A stretch of 5,179 nt of DNA. Origin: Gammaproteobacteria bacterium. Lineage in GTDB: Bacteria; Pseudomonadota; Gammaproteobacteria; Immundisolibacterales; Immundisolibacteraceae. Positions 1 through 5,179 of this stretch are shown here, one piece after another (the stretch's first letter is position 1; every line of letters begins with the position of its first letter). The stretch is from NCBI GenBank assembly GCA_003645395.1, contig QNFC01000143.1, positions 1 to 5,179 on the forward strand, read 5' to 3'. The translations under genes and the position numbers were made by a program. Under the pieces are notes generated by a model. It made no database searches. It was not told where the DNA came from and saw nothing but the letters and a program-made list of their open reading frames with translations.

Positions 1-108
1 CGCTTGTTAACGGTCTCAGCACTGCTGGAGCCTAAGCTCAATCGGGCTGCTATCCCTATAACCTTTTTGCCAAGGTTATGGGCCTCACTTTATTCGCTTT
101 TGAGTGGA
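1..108. other. Non-homologous sequence at the break in the epimerase gene; possible mobile-element end
   Basis: This is where the rest of the minus-strand epimerase gene should lie, but none of the three minus-strand frames resembles that family beyond about position 108. One minus-strand frame is open from about 93 to the window edge (it reads through EAHNLGKKVIGIAARLSLG), but it has no plausible start and I do not recognise it. On the plus strand a frame ends in LVNGLSTAGA with a TAA at 33-35, which could be the last codons of a gene entering from the left. The stretch contains small inverted repeats at 17-27, 28-39 and 55-82. An insertion or a deletion junction would explain all of this. 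No transposase is visible, so the mobile-element reading is inference only. Confidence 0.3.
55..82 (+). repeat. Strong inverted repeat (hairpin)
   Basis: ATAACCTT (58-65) and AAGGTTAT (72-79) are perfect inverted repeats around a 6-nt loop. In plus-strand RNA the stem extends to 11 pairs through U57-G80, C56-G81 and C55-G82. The minus-strand RNA loses the wobble pair. No T-run follows immediately on either strand, so this is not a classical intrinsic terminator. It lies in the unrelated sequence just past the broken epimerase gene. It could be part of a mobile-element end or a 3' untranslated structure. Confidence 0.6.
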
Positions 109-300
109 AACTCGATCATACAAATGGCTCATATTGCCCAGATCACCCTGAACAAAGGTGACCTGGTCGGCCACGTCCTGCAGACGCCAGATAGCGTTAC
201 TGACGTGAAATACCGTTACCTCGCGCTCCCCTCTCGCTAGCAGTTCGCGTACCACTGCGGCACCGATAAAGCCGGTGCCGCCGGTTACCAGAATAGCCAT
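85..300 (-). pseudogene. NAD-dependent epimerase/dehydratase (extended SDR), truncated
   Basis: The N-terminus of an extended short-chain dehydrogenase, the group that includes sugar-nucleotide epimerases and dehydratases. The first beta strand and dinucleotide loop are plain: MAILVTGGTGFIG, with the GxxGxxG motif at residues 7-13. The end of the next strand (VTVFHVS, 28-34) and the GDLGN segment around Asp53 also fit a Rossmann fold. The protein stops after 71 residues, whereas the family is usually about 300. The last family-like residues are around YDRV (61-64), followed by STQKRIK and a stop. The catalytic YxxxK region and substrate domain are missing. The start at 300 is chosen because it begins the Rossmann strand directly and has AAGGG 5 nt upstream; a TTG at 345 in the same frame is less likely. 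The gene follows the TraR/DksA gene in the same direction after a gap of 101 bp. The substrate is unknown. It is probably non-functional. Confidence 0.75.
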
Positions 301-401
301 TTTTACCCTTCCCTTTTTGATTTTTATTGTCGATGGTCTTACCAATAAATTACAGCATGACGGTTCTAATCAGTGCGATTTTTACCACAACGAACCTACT
401 G

Positions 402-806
402 CTATTCACTGTCCACGCAGCCGATGCAACGGGTGCTAGTCGGGTCGACCGCCAGCCGCCGAGGGTCAATGGGATTACCACAAACAAAGCACTCACCGAA
501 ATCACCCGATTCAGTCCGTCTTAACGCACCGTCGATGCCCTGCAATTTAGCCTGCCGGCGCCGAGCCACTTCCTGCAGCATCTGCTGGCCCTGCAGTGCA
601 TCCATTCGAGAAAGGCGACCGACACGCGCCTGGTCTAGCTCAACCGGCTTCTGCGCTTGCTGGTCCAACCGCACCTGAGCTTGCAGGTCTGCTTTCATTT
701 CTAGCAGTTGTTGGCGGAACTGCTCCATGATGGCAGCAGACATCGGCAGGTGCGCCTCGACATCCTTGCTACGCGGTGGTGTGCCCTTCCCCTGATTTTT
801 AGTCAT
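402..806 (-). CDS. TraR/DksA-family zinc-finger protein
   Basis: A 134-residue member of the TraR/DksA C4 zinc-finger family, whose known members bind RNA polymerase through the secondary channel and modulate transcription initiation. The zinc finger is complete: Cys106-x2-Cys109-x17-Cys127-x2-Cys130, within CFVCGNPIDPRRLAVDP. Before it lies a Gln/Arg/Leu-rich helical region (about 25-100) likely to form the coiled coil, including the ELDQARVGRLSRMDALQ stretch typical of the short DksA-like subgroup. It is shorter than E. coli DksA (151 residues). The first ~20 polar residues look like an extension, and Met22 is an alternative start. The start at 806 has AGGAGAG about 10 nt upstream, which supports it. 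The gene begins 24 bp after the lipoprotein hydrolase stops, so the two are probably co-transcribed. Whether it has DksA activity or only structural similarity cannot be told here. Confidence 0.9.
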   Translation of the reverse strand: MTKNQGKGTPPRSKDVEAHLPMSAAIMEQFRQQLLEMKADLQAQVRLDQQAQKPVELDQARVGRLSRMDALQGQQMLQEVARRRQAKLQGIDGALRRTESGDFGECFVCGNPIDPRRLAVDPTSTRCIGCVDSE

Positions 807-830
807 GGCTAATTTCTCTCCTGGTCACGA

Positions 831-1760
831 TTACTTGTGCGCCGCTGCGTTGTTGTCATCAGTACAGCGGTTATTAGCAAGAAATTCCAGCAGAATTTGC
901 CGATTCACCTGCATGTTAAAGGTCGCGGTATGCGGCCCGTTGGTTTCAACTCTCTGACTGGCGCCGGGGTGCTGACCAACCAACTCATCAAGACTGGCAA
1001 ACGGAATGATCTCGTCATCACGGCTGTGGAAAAACAGAATGGGCAGCAACTCGAGTTGAGCCACGGCGGCAATGGGATCATAGCCGTCAATCAACGCCCA
1101 CCCGAACGGATACTGTATTGGCCAGGTCAGCCAACTCTGCGCAGCGACATGCTGGCCAATGTCGCCGTAGCCGGTAAATGCCGCGTCGCTAATCAGACCG
1201 CATAAACCTGGCTGGTCAAGATAACCGGTTGCTGCGTAGAGCATCAGACTCGCACCGATGCTTTGACCCAAGATGAATAGCGGTTGACCTGCTGTTTCGG
1301 GGGCTTCGGCAAGCCAGCTCACTGCCGCATCAATATCAAGAAAAATATCGGGCAATCGGGGCTTGCCGGCAGACCTGCCGTAACCGCGATAGTCGAGCAG
1401 TAAAACCTGATAACCCCTGGCGGGTAACCAGCGAACATTATGAATATGAGTACTGATATTTTCGGCATTGCCATGCAGAAACAGAATGGTCCCCCGTGAC
1501 TGTTCAACTGCGGGTAACCACCAGGCATGCAGACCAGTACCGTCGGCGGCGGTGAGTTCAATGCCCTCGTATTCCAGCCCAAGCTCGGTCGGAGTCCGCG
1601 ACAGCTCTTTGGCAGGAAAGAAAAACAGTCCGCTGCAGCCAGTGAGGGAGATAGCAAATAGCGTCGCCACCATTGCCCGGATGGTAACGGTGGGAAATAC
1701 TCGAGCCAGCACCACTGGAATGGTGATGCCGGATTTGCGCTCTGGCGGCGGTGTATTCAT
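831..1760 (-). CDS. Alpha/beta-hydrolase, predicted lipoprotein (BEM46/YfhR-like)
   Basis: A serine hydrolase of the alpha/beta fold. Positions are for the 309-residue protein starting at 1760. The hydrophobic segment AMVATLFAISL precedes a lipobox LTGC with the acylated Cys at 42, then Ser at +2, so an outer-membrane lipoprotein is predicted. The hydrolase core shows the oxyanion-loop motif LHGNAENIS (HGN at 96-98), DYRGYGRS, and the nucleophile elbow GQSIG with Ser167. The probable acid is Asp249 in SRDDEIIP and the probable base His277 in GPHTATF. HGNAEN together with DYRGYGRS is typical of the BEM46/ABHD13/YfhR group, whose substrates are mostly unknown. The start is uncertain: the frame is open to an ATG at 1826 (331 residues, no Shine-Dalgarno), and a GTG at 1715 would give a more usual signal length of 26 residues. 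It lies 24 bp upstream of the TraR/DksA-type gene and probably shares a transcript with it. Confidence 0.85.
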   Translation of the reverse strand: MNTPPPERKSGITIPVVLARVFPTVTIRAMVATLFAISLTGCSGLFFFPAKELSRTPTELGLEYEGIELTAADGTGLHAWWLPAVEQSRGTILFLHGNAENISTHIHNVRWLPARGYQVLLLDYRGYGRSAGKPRLPDIFLDIDAAVSWLAEAPETAGQPLFILGQSIGASLMLYAATGYLDQPGLCGLISDAAFTGYGDIGQHVAAQSWLTWPIQYPFGWALIDGYDPIAAVAQLELLPILFFHSRDDEIIPFASLDELVGQHPGASQRVETNGPHTATFNMQVNRQILLEFLANNRCTDDNNAAAHK

Positions 1761-1826
1761 CAATGCCGGCTGACCCTCGCGCCCCGGTCGACATTCATCT
1801 AAAGAAAGACGAAGACCAGAGATCAT

Positions 1827-1930
1827 TTAGTACCAGTTTGGCACTCATGCCCGTGCCGGTTTACGCTCACGCGAAGTTTAGTTCTTCCGAACAAGTGCTT
1901 TTAATGACCGTTTAATAGCGGGCAGATCGT
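1827..1930. other. Intergenic gap between can and the lipoprotein hydrolase
   Basis: This gap should hold the end of the can transcript and the promoter of the hydrolase operon. I see two weak inverted repeats: GGCAC/GTGCC at 1840-1844 and 1853-1857, and GTTC/GAAC at 1881-1884 and 1889-1892. Neither is followed by a clear U-tract in the minus-strand RNA. No well-spaced -35/-10 pair stands out. If the hydrolase starts at 1760 or 1715, its leader extends further into the open frame at 1761-1826. Confidence 0.35.
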
Positions 1931-2557
1931 TTAAAAAACTCCACGCATCTCTTCAAGCTCGCTATTTGAACAGATGGTCGTGTCCAGATCCTTCAAAATG
2001 CCATCGTCAACACTATAAACCCAACCGTGCACGGCCAGCTCAGCGCCGTTTTTCCAACCGCTCTGGACAATGGTCGAATTACAGACATTCGTAACCTGCT
2101 CGATGACATTTAACTCGCAGAGCAGATCCAGCTTGGCGTCTTGATCCAGGCCGTCAAGCCGGTCCCGGTAAAGGCGGGTGACATCCTTGATGTGGCGTAG
2201 CCAGTTGTCGATGAGACCGTGCTCTTCGTTTTCAAGCGATGCCTTGATGCCACCGCAGCCATAATGGCCGCAAACAATGATGTGCTTAACCTTTAACACC
2301 TCCACCGCGAACTGAATTACAGAAAGGCAGTTCAGGTCGGTATGCACTACCACGTTGGCAATGTTGCGATGAACAAACACTTCGCCGGGCGGCAGGTTAA
2401 CAATCTCGTTTGCCGGTACGCGGCTGTCAGAACAGCCGATCCAGAGGTATTCCGGTGCCTGCTGTTTTGACAGGCGCAAAAAGAACTCCGGATCCTCCTC
2501 TTTTATCGCGTCAGCCCATGCCCGGTTGCTTTCAAACAGGTGATGTAGTTTTTTCAA
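1931..2557 (-). CDS. can: Beta-class carbonic anhydrase
   Basis: A cytoplasmic zinc enzyme that interconverts CO2 and bicarbonate, supplying bicarbonate for carboxylations. The 208 residues carry the full beta-class active site: Cys42, Asp44 and Arg46 in GCSDSRVP, then His98 and Cys101 in CGHYGCGG. The zinc ligands Cys42, His98 and Cys101 and the Asp44-Arg46 dyad fall at the same residue numbers as in E. coli Can. Other family stretches are FVHRNIANVVVHTDLNCLSV (62-81), LIDNWLRHI (115-123) and CELNVIEQV (147-155). It is about 12 residues shorter than E. coli Can at the C-terminus. The start codon is TTG: the upstream frame meets TAG before any ATG or GTG, and starting here aligns residue 1 with E. 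coli Can. AAGGA lies 11 nt upstream. It stands alone, with gaps of about 86 bp on the RDD side and at least 104 bp on the other. The function is confident. Confidence 0.96.
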   Translation of the reverse strand: MKKLHHLFESNRAWADAIKEEDPEFFLRLSKQQAPEYLWIGCSDSRVPANEIVNLPPGEVFVHRNIANVVVHTDLNCLSVIQFAVEVLKVKHIIVCGHYGCGGIKASLENEEHGLIDNWLRHIKDVTRLYRDRLDGLDQDAKLDLLCELNVIEQVTNVCNSTIVQSGWKNGAELAVHGWVYSVDDGILKDLDTTICSNSELEEMRGVF

Positions 2558-2558
2558 T

Positions 2559-2635
2559 GTCCAAACTATCCTTATTAATAAAGGGGCCTATTCACCCAAC
2601 GCAGATCAACTGACTGATTGCCGTCAAAACTATCC
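2559..2635. repeat. Imperfect 13-bp direct repeat in the can leader
   Basis: GTCCAAACTATCC (2559-2571) and GTCAAAACTATCC (2623-2635) match at 12 of 13 positions and lie 64 bp apart, start to start. The copy nearer the gene covers part of the can ribosome-binding site, and the other lies near the upstream end of the gap. It could be a repeated binding site or chance. Confidence 0.4.
2569..2573 (-). promoter_or_regulatory. Ribosome-binding site of can
   Basis: AAGGA on the minus strand, 11 nt before the TTG start at 2557. The spacing is somewhat long and the start codon weak, so translation may be modest. The site lies inside one copy of a 13-bp imperfect direct repeat. Confidence 0.55.
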
Positions 2636-2643
2636 AGCGGATT

Positions 2644-2989
2644 CTATTTTCTACGAAGCACGACGGTGCCGGCTAGTTTATCGTGCCAACCCTGTTTGCG
2701 GCTGTCGACTCCTACCCAGATAAAGCTTGAAAACAGCGGAATCACCGATATGTAATATGTAATAACCCAGATAACGGCCAATCAGCTGTCCGGTAGAAGG
2801 TTTGCCGCCGCTGTTAGCATCGACGATGGCCAGACTCAAGCCCATCTTGCCCGGTGTTGCCGAGCGGTAGACCCAGAACAGCACCACTACGACAGCCGGC
2901 TCCACATAATTAAGCAGCGTATCCCAGAAGCCAGCGTAGTTGATGTCGTCTATCAGTTCTCTAAGATTTAGGATAAACCAGTCTTTATG
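2644..2989 (-). pseudogene. RDD-family membrane protein, 5'-truncated and frameshifted
   Basis: RDD proteins are small multi-pass inner-membrane proteins, mostly of unknown function. From upstream, one frame reads ...NYAGFWDTLLNYVEP, a membrane segment PAVVVVLFWVY, then SATPGKMGLSLAIVDA and STGQLIGRYLGYYI, all typical of the family's second half. At 2748-2764 a 7-bp tandem duplication moves the match to another frame. That frame continues with SVIPLFSSFIWVGVD and then SRKQGWHDKLAGTVVLRRK, stopping at TAG 2644-2646. Without the shift the original frame runs into unrelated residues and stops at 2678. The usual N-terminal part with the first membrane helix is absent. An in-frame TAG at 2990-2992 closes the frame upstream and there is no ATG, only a GTG at 2905. 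The LLM gene ends just 20 bp beyond, which suggests that a deletion removed the 5' end. The frameshift alone could be a sequencing error, but the missing start argues for a real pseudogene. Confidence 0.82.
2748..2764 (-). repeat. 7-bp tandem duplication causing the RDD frameshift
   Basis: On the minus strand ATTACAT occurs twice in a row (2750-2756 and 2757-2763). Period-7 identity extends over 17 bases. Removing one unit restores a continuous family-like reading, GRYLGYYISVIPLF. Seven bases is two codons plus one base, which accounts for the shift. Confidence 0.88.
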
Positions 2990-3009
2990 CTACCGATTCC
3001 CCCCGAATT

Positions 3010-4134
3010 TTACGATTGCATTTGCGGGAATATCTCCTCGGCAATGGCATCCATGTTGTTGCGGGTCATATCGGCCGGCAGGGTTCCAAACTGGGTCTTC
3101 ACAAGCGCCGTGTTGAACCCGGCCAACTGCTGATATTCCGCCAGCCGTTCGCGCACCGTATTCGGGCTGCCGATGATAATCACCCCGGCGTCGTTCAACG
3201 ACTCGATCGTCTGCGGTTTGCCAATCATCTCCGGCTGGATATGTTTATAAGACTCCAATGAGGTGTACCCCGGCGGTAACAGCATCTCTAGCGGCATGCG
3301 CAGAAATTCATTCTGCAGCGCCTCGATATGGGGTCGGGCTTCGTTGATCGCCTTCTCGTCGGTTTCTGCCACGTAAATGGTGGTCGACCAGGCACATTGG
3401 TCCCAGCTGGCTTCATAGCCGGATTTCTCGGCCTCTTCGCGATATTGGTTAAAAAAACCGGCAACGGTTTTAATAGCGCCGAGGGTCTGGCAATAGGTAT
3501 AACGATGTTTGGCCGCCCAGGCGATGGTTTCCGCCGAGCCCTGCGACGGCACCCAGATAGGTGGGTGCGGATTTTGAAACGGCCGCGGCCAGAGGTTGAC
3601 GTATTTATGGTGATAGAACTCACCGTCAAACTCGAACGGGCCGATCTCGGTCCAGGCGCGCACAATCAGGTCGTGGGCTTCCTGAAATCGGGCCAGAGAT
3701 TCGGCAGGATTTACCCCGGTTGAGTGATACTCAGCGCCGATGCCGCGCACAAACCCTGCGATGAACCGACCGCCAGAAATATTGTCGAGCATGGCGAATT
3801 CTTCGGCAATATTCAGCGGATTGTTCACTAACGGCAGGGCACGGCCAATGATCGCCACCTGAGCGCGCTTAACGCTACGCGCCAGCGCCCCGGCAAGCAC
3901 TCCCGGTACCGGCATTAGCCCATAGGCGGTCTGGTGATGTTCATTGACGCAGACGCCATCAAAACCGATCTGATCGGCATATTCGAGTTCGTCGAGAAAA
4001 CGGTTGTAGAGTTTCGAGCCGACCACCGGATCGTAGTTACTGTTGGGAAAGGTCACCCAGGCGGTGCCGTGGTCGCGAATTTTGCTGACGTCCAACTCCG
4101 CATAGGGCATTAAGTGAAAATTAAAGAACTTCAT
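3010..4134 (-). CDS. LLM-class (luciferase-like) flavin-dependent oxidoreductase
   Basis: A 374-residue protein of the bacterial luciferase-like superfamily. These TIM-barrel enzymes use reduced FMN (from a partner reductase) or F420 to oxidise varied organic substrates. Family marks are the N-terminal strand MKFFNFHLMPY, FDGVCVNEHHQTAYG (58-72, with EHH at 65-67), and RALPLVNNPLNIAEEFAMLD (98-117). These are followed by SGGRFIAGFVRG (120-131), FDGEFYHH (169-176) and PHPPIWVPSQGSAET (189-203). The C-terminal GSPNTVRERLAEY (322-334) is also usual. The length is normal for the subgroup and the protein looks intact. Its ATG overlaps the stop of the upstream alpha/beta-hydrolase as ATGA, and GGGGAGGG lies 6 nt before the start, so the two are translationally coupled. 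That suggests oxidation and hydrolysis of the same pathway's compounds. No flavin reductase is encoded nearby. The substrate cannot be inferred. Confidence 0.93.
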   Translation of the reverse strand: MKFFNFHLMPYAELDVSKIRDHGTAWVTFPNSNYDPVVGSKLYNRFLDELEYADQIGFDGVCVNEHHQTAYGLMPVPGVLAGALARSVKRAQVAIIGRALPLVNNPLNIAEEFAMLDNISGGRFIAGFVRGIGAEYHSTGVNPAESLARFQEAHDLIVRAWTEIGPFEFDGEFYHHKYVNLWPRPFQNPHPPIWVPSQGSAETIAWAAKHRYTYCQTLGAIKTVAGFFNQYREEAEKSGYEASWDQCAWSTTIYVAETDEKAINEARPHIEALQNEFLRMPLEMLLPPGYTSLESYKHIQPEMIGKPQTIESLNDAGVIIIGSPNTVRERLAEYQQLAGFNTALVKTQFGTLPADMTRNNMDAIAEEIFPQMQS

Positions 4135-4946
4135 GCTGCACCCTCCCCGGCCGAAACATTGTTGACAAAATCCACCACCAGGGCAGCGGTTTTATCTGCC
4201 TGCTCAATGGGTGGCAGGTGACCACACCCCGGCAGCAGCGTCAGCGTTGCCCCAGGAATCAGCCGCTCATACTCCTCGCCGATGCGCGGTGGGAACAACT
4301 GATCGTGATCACCCCATATCAGCTGGGTGGGTATGCGGATACGGTGCAACCATTTGGGCAAGTGGGGATCATAAGAGCGCGGATGCCAAACCAGCTTTGC
4401 CGTGGTGAAACGGTTCTTCAGCTGCCGTTCGCGCTCAGCGTCAGAGACCTCCATCGCCAGTAGCTGGTCAGCGATGCTCTGATCATAAATCAACCCACGC
4501 AACGTCTCTTCGGGATTGCCCATGAAGTTGTCGATGCGTTCTACCCCACGCACGTGCACGCCGGCGGCCGAGATTAGCGTTAGCGATGCCAGGCGTGAAC
4601 AGTCTTTAACTGCCAGGGCCGCGGCCGTCCAGCCACCCAGGCTATGACCCACCAGATGAACCTGCCGCAGATCAAGCGCCTCCAACAGATCAAGATAGTA
4701 ATAGGCCAGATCGTCGACCCGCTGTAACCAATCCGGGGTATCAGAGTCTCCAAAACCAGGGTGTTCTGGCACCAGCAAATTAAATTGTTGTGCCAGGCTC
4801 TCCATGAAGGGCAGCCAGACACTGGCACCGCCGGCGCCATGTAAAAACAGCATGGTTGGCTTAGAACCTGCTCCCGACTCCGACCCACTCCGCATCAGTT
4901 TTATGCGCGTGCCGGCCACCTCCGTTATCGACTCGGTGTGAGCCAT
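4131..4946 (-). CDS. Alpha/beta-fold hydrolase, meta-cleavage-hydrolase type
   Basis: A 271-residue soluble alpha/beta-hydrolase with no signal peptide, so probably cytoplasmic. The sequence shows the oxyanion motif FLHGAGG (34-40), VPEHPGFGDSD (59-69), and the nucleophile elbow GHSLGG with Ser102. The acid is Asp215 in WGDHDQLFPP and the base His243 in GCGHLPPIE. This layout matches the meta-cleavage-product hydrolase/RutD-like part of the superfamily, which acts on C-C, ester or carbamate bonds. It also includes epoxide- and haloalkane-type enzymes, so the reaction is not fixed. The variable cap domain lies at about 130-200. The start at 4946 has a strong purine-rich site just upstream. The gene overlaps the LLM oxidoreductase by 4 bp (ATGA), so they form an operon; this gene is first. 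The gap to the DUF4197 gene is 109 bp, so a promoter for the pair probably lies there, though I cannot pick it out. Confidence 0.92.
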   Translation of the reverse strand: MAHTESITEVAGTRIKLMRSGSESGAGSKPTMLFLHGAGGASVWLPFMESLAQQFNLLVPEHPGFGDSDTPDWLQRVDDLAYYYLDLLEALDLRQVHLVGHSLGGWTAAALAVKDCSRLASLTLISAAGVHVRGVERIDNFMGNPEETLRGLIYDQSIADQLLAMEVSDAERERQLKNRFTTAKLVWHPRSYDPHLPKWLHRIRIPTQLIWGDHDQLFPPRIGEEYERLIPGATLTLLPGCGHLPPIEQADKTAALVVDFVNNVSAGEGAA

Positions 4947-4948
4947 AT

Positions 4949-4960
4949 CCTCTCCCCCTC
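4949..4960 (-). promoter_or_regulatory. Ribosome-binding site of the hydrolase/LLM operon
   Basis: The minus strand reads GAGGGGGAGAGG ending 2 nt before the ATG at 4946. This is an unusually purine-rich stretch with more than one possible Shine-Dalgarno register and suggests efficient translation. An A/T-rich stretch (4961-4980) lies just upstream. Confidence 0.65.
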
Positions 4961-5055
4961 TTTTATTTTTATCTTATGACATCAATGCTAAGTCCTGACC
5001 CGTGCGACGAATCGGCTAATTGTTTTCAAAGTAGTGATGGCTGGAACCTGGTTAC

Positions 5056-5179
5056 TTATTTGGCGCCAAATACTTTTTTTAGCAACGCTGTCGATTGCTC
5101 CGCGGGATTTTTGCGAATGGCCGCTTCCTGTTGCCCAAGGTAATAAAAGATGCCATCCGCTCCCTGATCGACAACGTAA
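5056..5179 (-). CDS. DUF4197 protein, C-terminal end (partial)
   Basis: The last 40 codons of a gene that enters from the right edge, ending at TAA 5056-5058. The residues GADGIFYYLGQQEAAIRKNP followed by AEQSTALLKKVFGAK match the conserved tail of DUF4197 proteins: an (A/L)DG(L/I)F helix, a charged EaaIRxNP segment and the closing LLKKVFG. DUF4197 proteins are usually exported proteins of roughly 230 residues in proteobacteria, with no established biochemical role. The upstream part, including any signal peptide, lies outside the window. There is no clear terminator after the stop, and the next gene in the same direction starts 109 bp further on. Confidence 0.85.
   Translation of the reverse strand, partial: YVVDQGADGIFYYLGQQEAAIRKNPAEQSTALLKKVFGAK
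5057..5072. repeat. 16-bp perfect palindrome over the DUF4197 stop codon
   Basis: TATTTGGCGCCAAATA is identical to its reverse complement and spans the Phe-Gly-Ala-Lys codons and most of the stop codon. On the plus strand it is followed by seven T residues (5074-5080), but these are Lys codons of the gene, and no plus-strand gene needs a terminator here. It is most likely a product of codon choice for a conserved FGAK tail. Confidence 0.5.

Noticed and set aside
4..240. Plus-strand open frame of 78 codons
   Set aside because: It lies antisense to the clear Rossmann-fold epimerase fragment and its translation has no family features; only the segment before 108 is outside the gene.
1840..1892. 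Possible terminators for can
   Set aside because: The two inverted repeats have stems of only 4-5 bp and lack a following U-tract on the minus strand.
3328..3723. Plus-strand 131-codon open frame inside the LLM gene
   Set aside because: It is antisense to a well-conserved enzyme, with no domain features; it is a shadow of the coding strand's codon bias.
3010..4946. Rut pyrimidine-degradation operon
   Set aside because: Only a hydrolase and an LLM oxidoreductase are present, the order and LLM sequence do not match RutA, and RutB, RutC and RutF are absent.
4947..5055. Sigma-70 promoter for the hydrolase/LLM operon
   Set aside because: Candidate hexamers such as TTGATG and TAAGAT on the minus strand are not at workable spacing, so none was called.
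5057..5080. Palindrome followed by T7 on the plus strand, like an intrinsic terminator
   Set aside because: It lies inside the DUF4197 coding end (Phe-Gly-Ala-Lys and Lys codons), and no plus-strand gene precedes it. The hairpin stem with a realistic loop is only about 6 A/T-rich pairs.

Overview
The window looks like a stretch of a gammaproteobacterial chromosome with mid-range GC. The evidence is the kind of genes present: a beta-carbonic anhydrase that aligns residue for residue with the active site of E. coli Can, a short TraR/DksA-type zinc-finger protein, a DUF4197 protein and an RDD-family protein. Every recognisable gene is on the minus strand, so transcription runs from right to left. 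I could not assign genus or species.

Right to left: (1) 5179-5056, the last 40 codons of a DUF4197 gene cut by the window edge. (2) 4946-3010, a tightly coupled pair: an alpha/beta-hydrolase whose TGA overlaps the ATG of an LLM-class (luciferase-like) flavin oxidoreductase. They probably catalyse consecutive steps on one unknown substrate. (3) 2989-2644, a decayed RDD membrane-protein gene. It lacks its first membrane segment and carries a 7-bp tandem duplication that shifts the frame. (4) 2557-1931, an intact beta-carbonic anhydrase (can) that begins with TTG. (5) 1760-831, a predicted lipoprotein alpha/beta-hydrolase of the BEM46/YfhR type, followed after 24 bp by (6) 806-402, a TraR/DksA zinc-finger regulator; these two are probably one operon. 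(7) 300-85, the first ~64 codons of an NAD-dependent epimerase/dehydratase, after which homology stops abruptly. The leftmost ~108 bp are unrelated to that family and rich in hairpins.

The window is mostly ordinary housekeeping and catabolic genes with two scars. One is the doubly damaged RDD gene. The other is the epimerase broken at the left edge, where a mobile-element end is plausible but unproven. I found no CRISPR array, tRNA, rRNA, complete insertion sequence or convincing novel defence-type system. The least ordinary functional unit is the hydrolase/LLM oxidoreductase pair, whose substrate cannot be read from the sequence. No stretch longer than 300 bases lacks a gene. The intergenic gaps (301-401, 1827-1930, 2558-2643, 4947-5055) contain ribosome-binding sites, but I saw no convincing sigma-70 promoter or intrinsic terminator in them.
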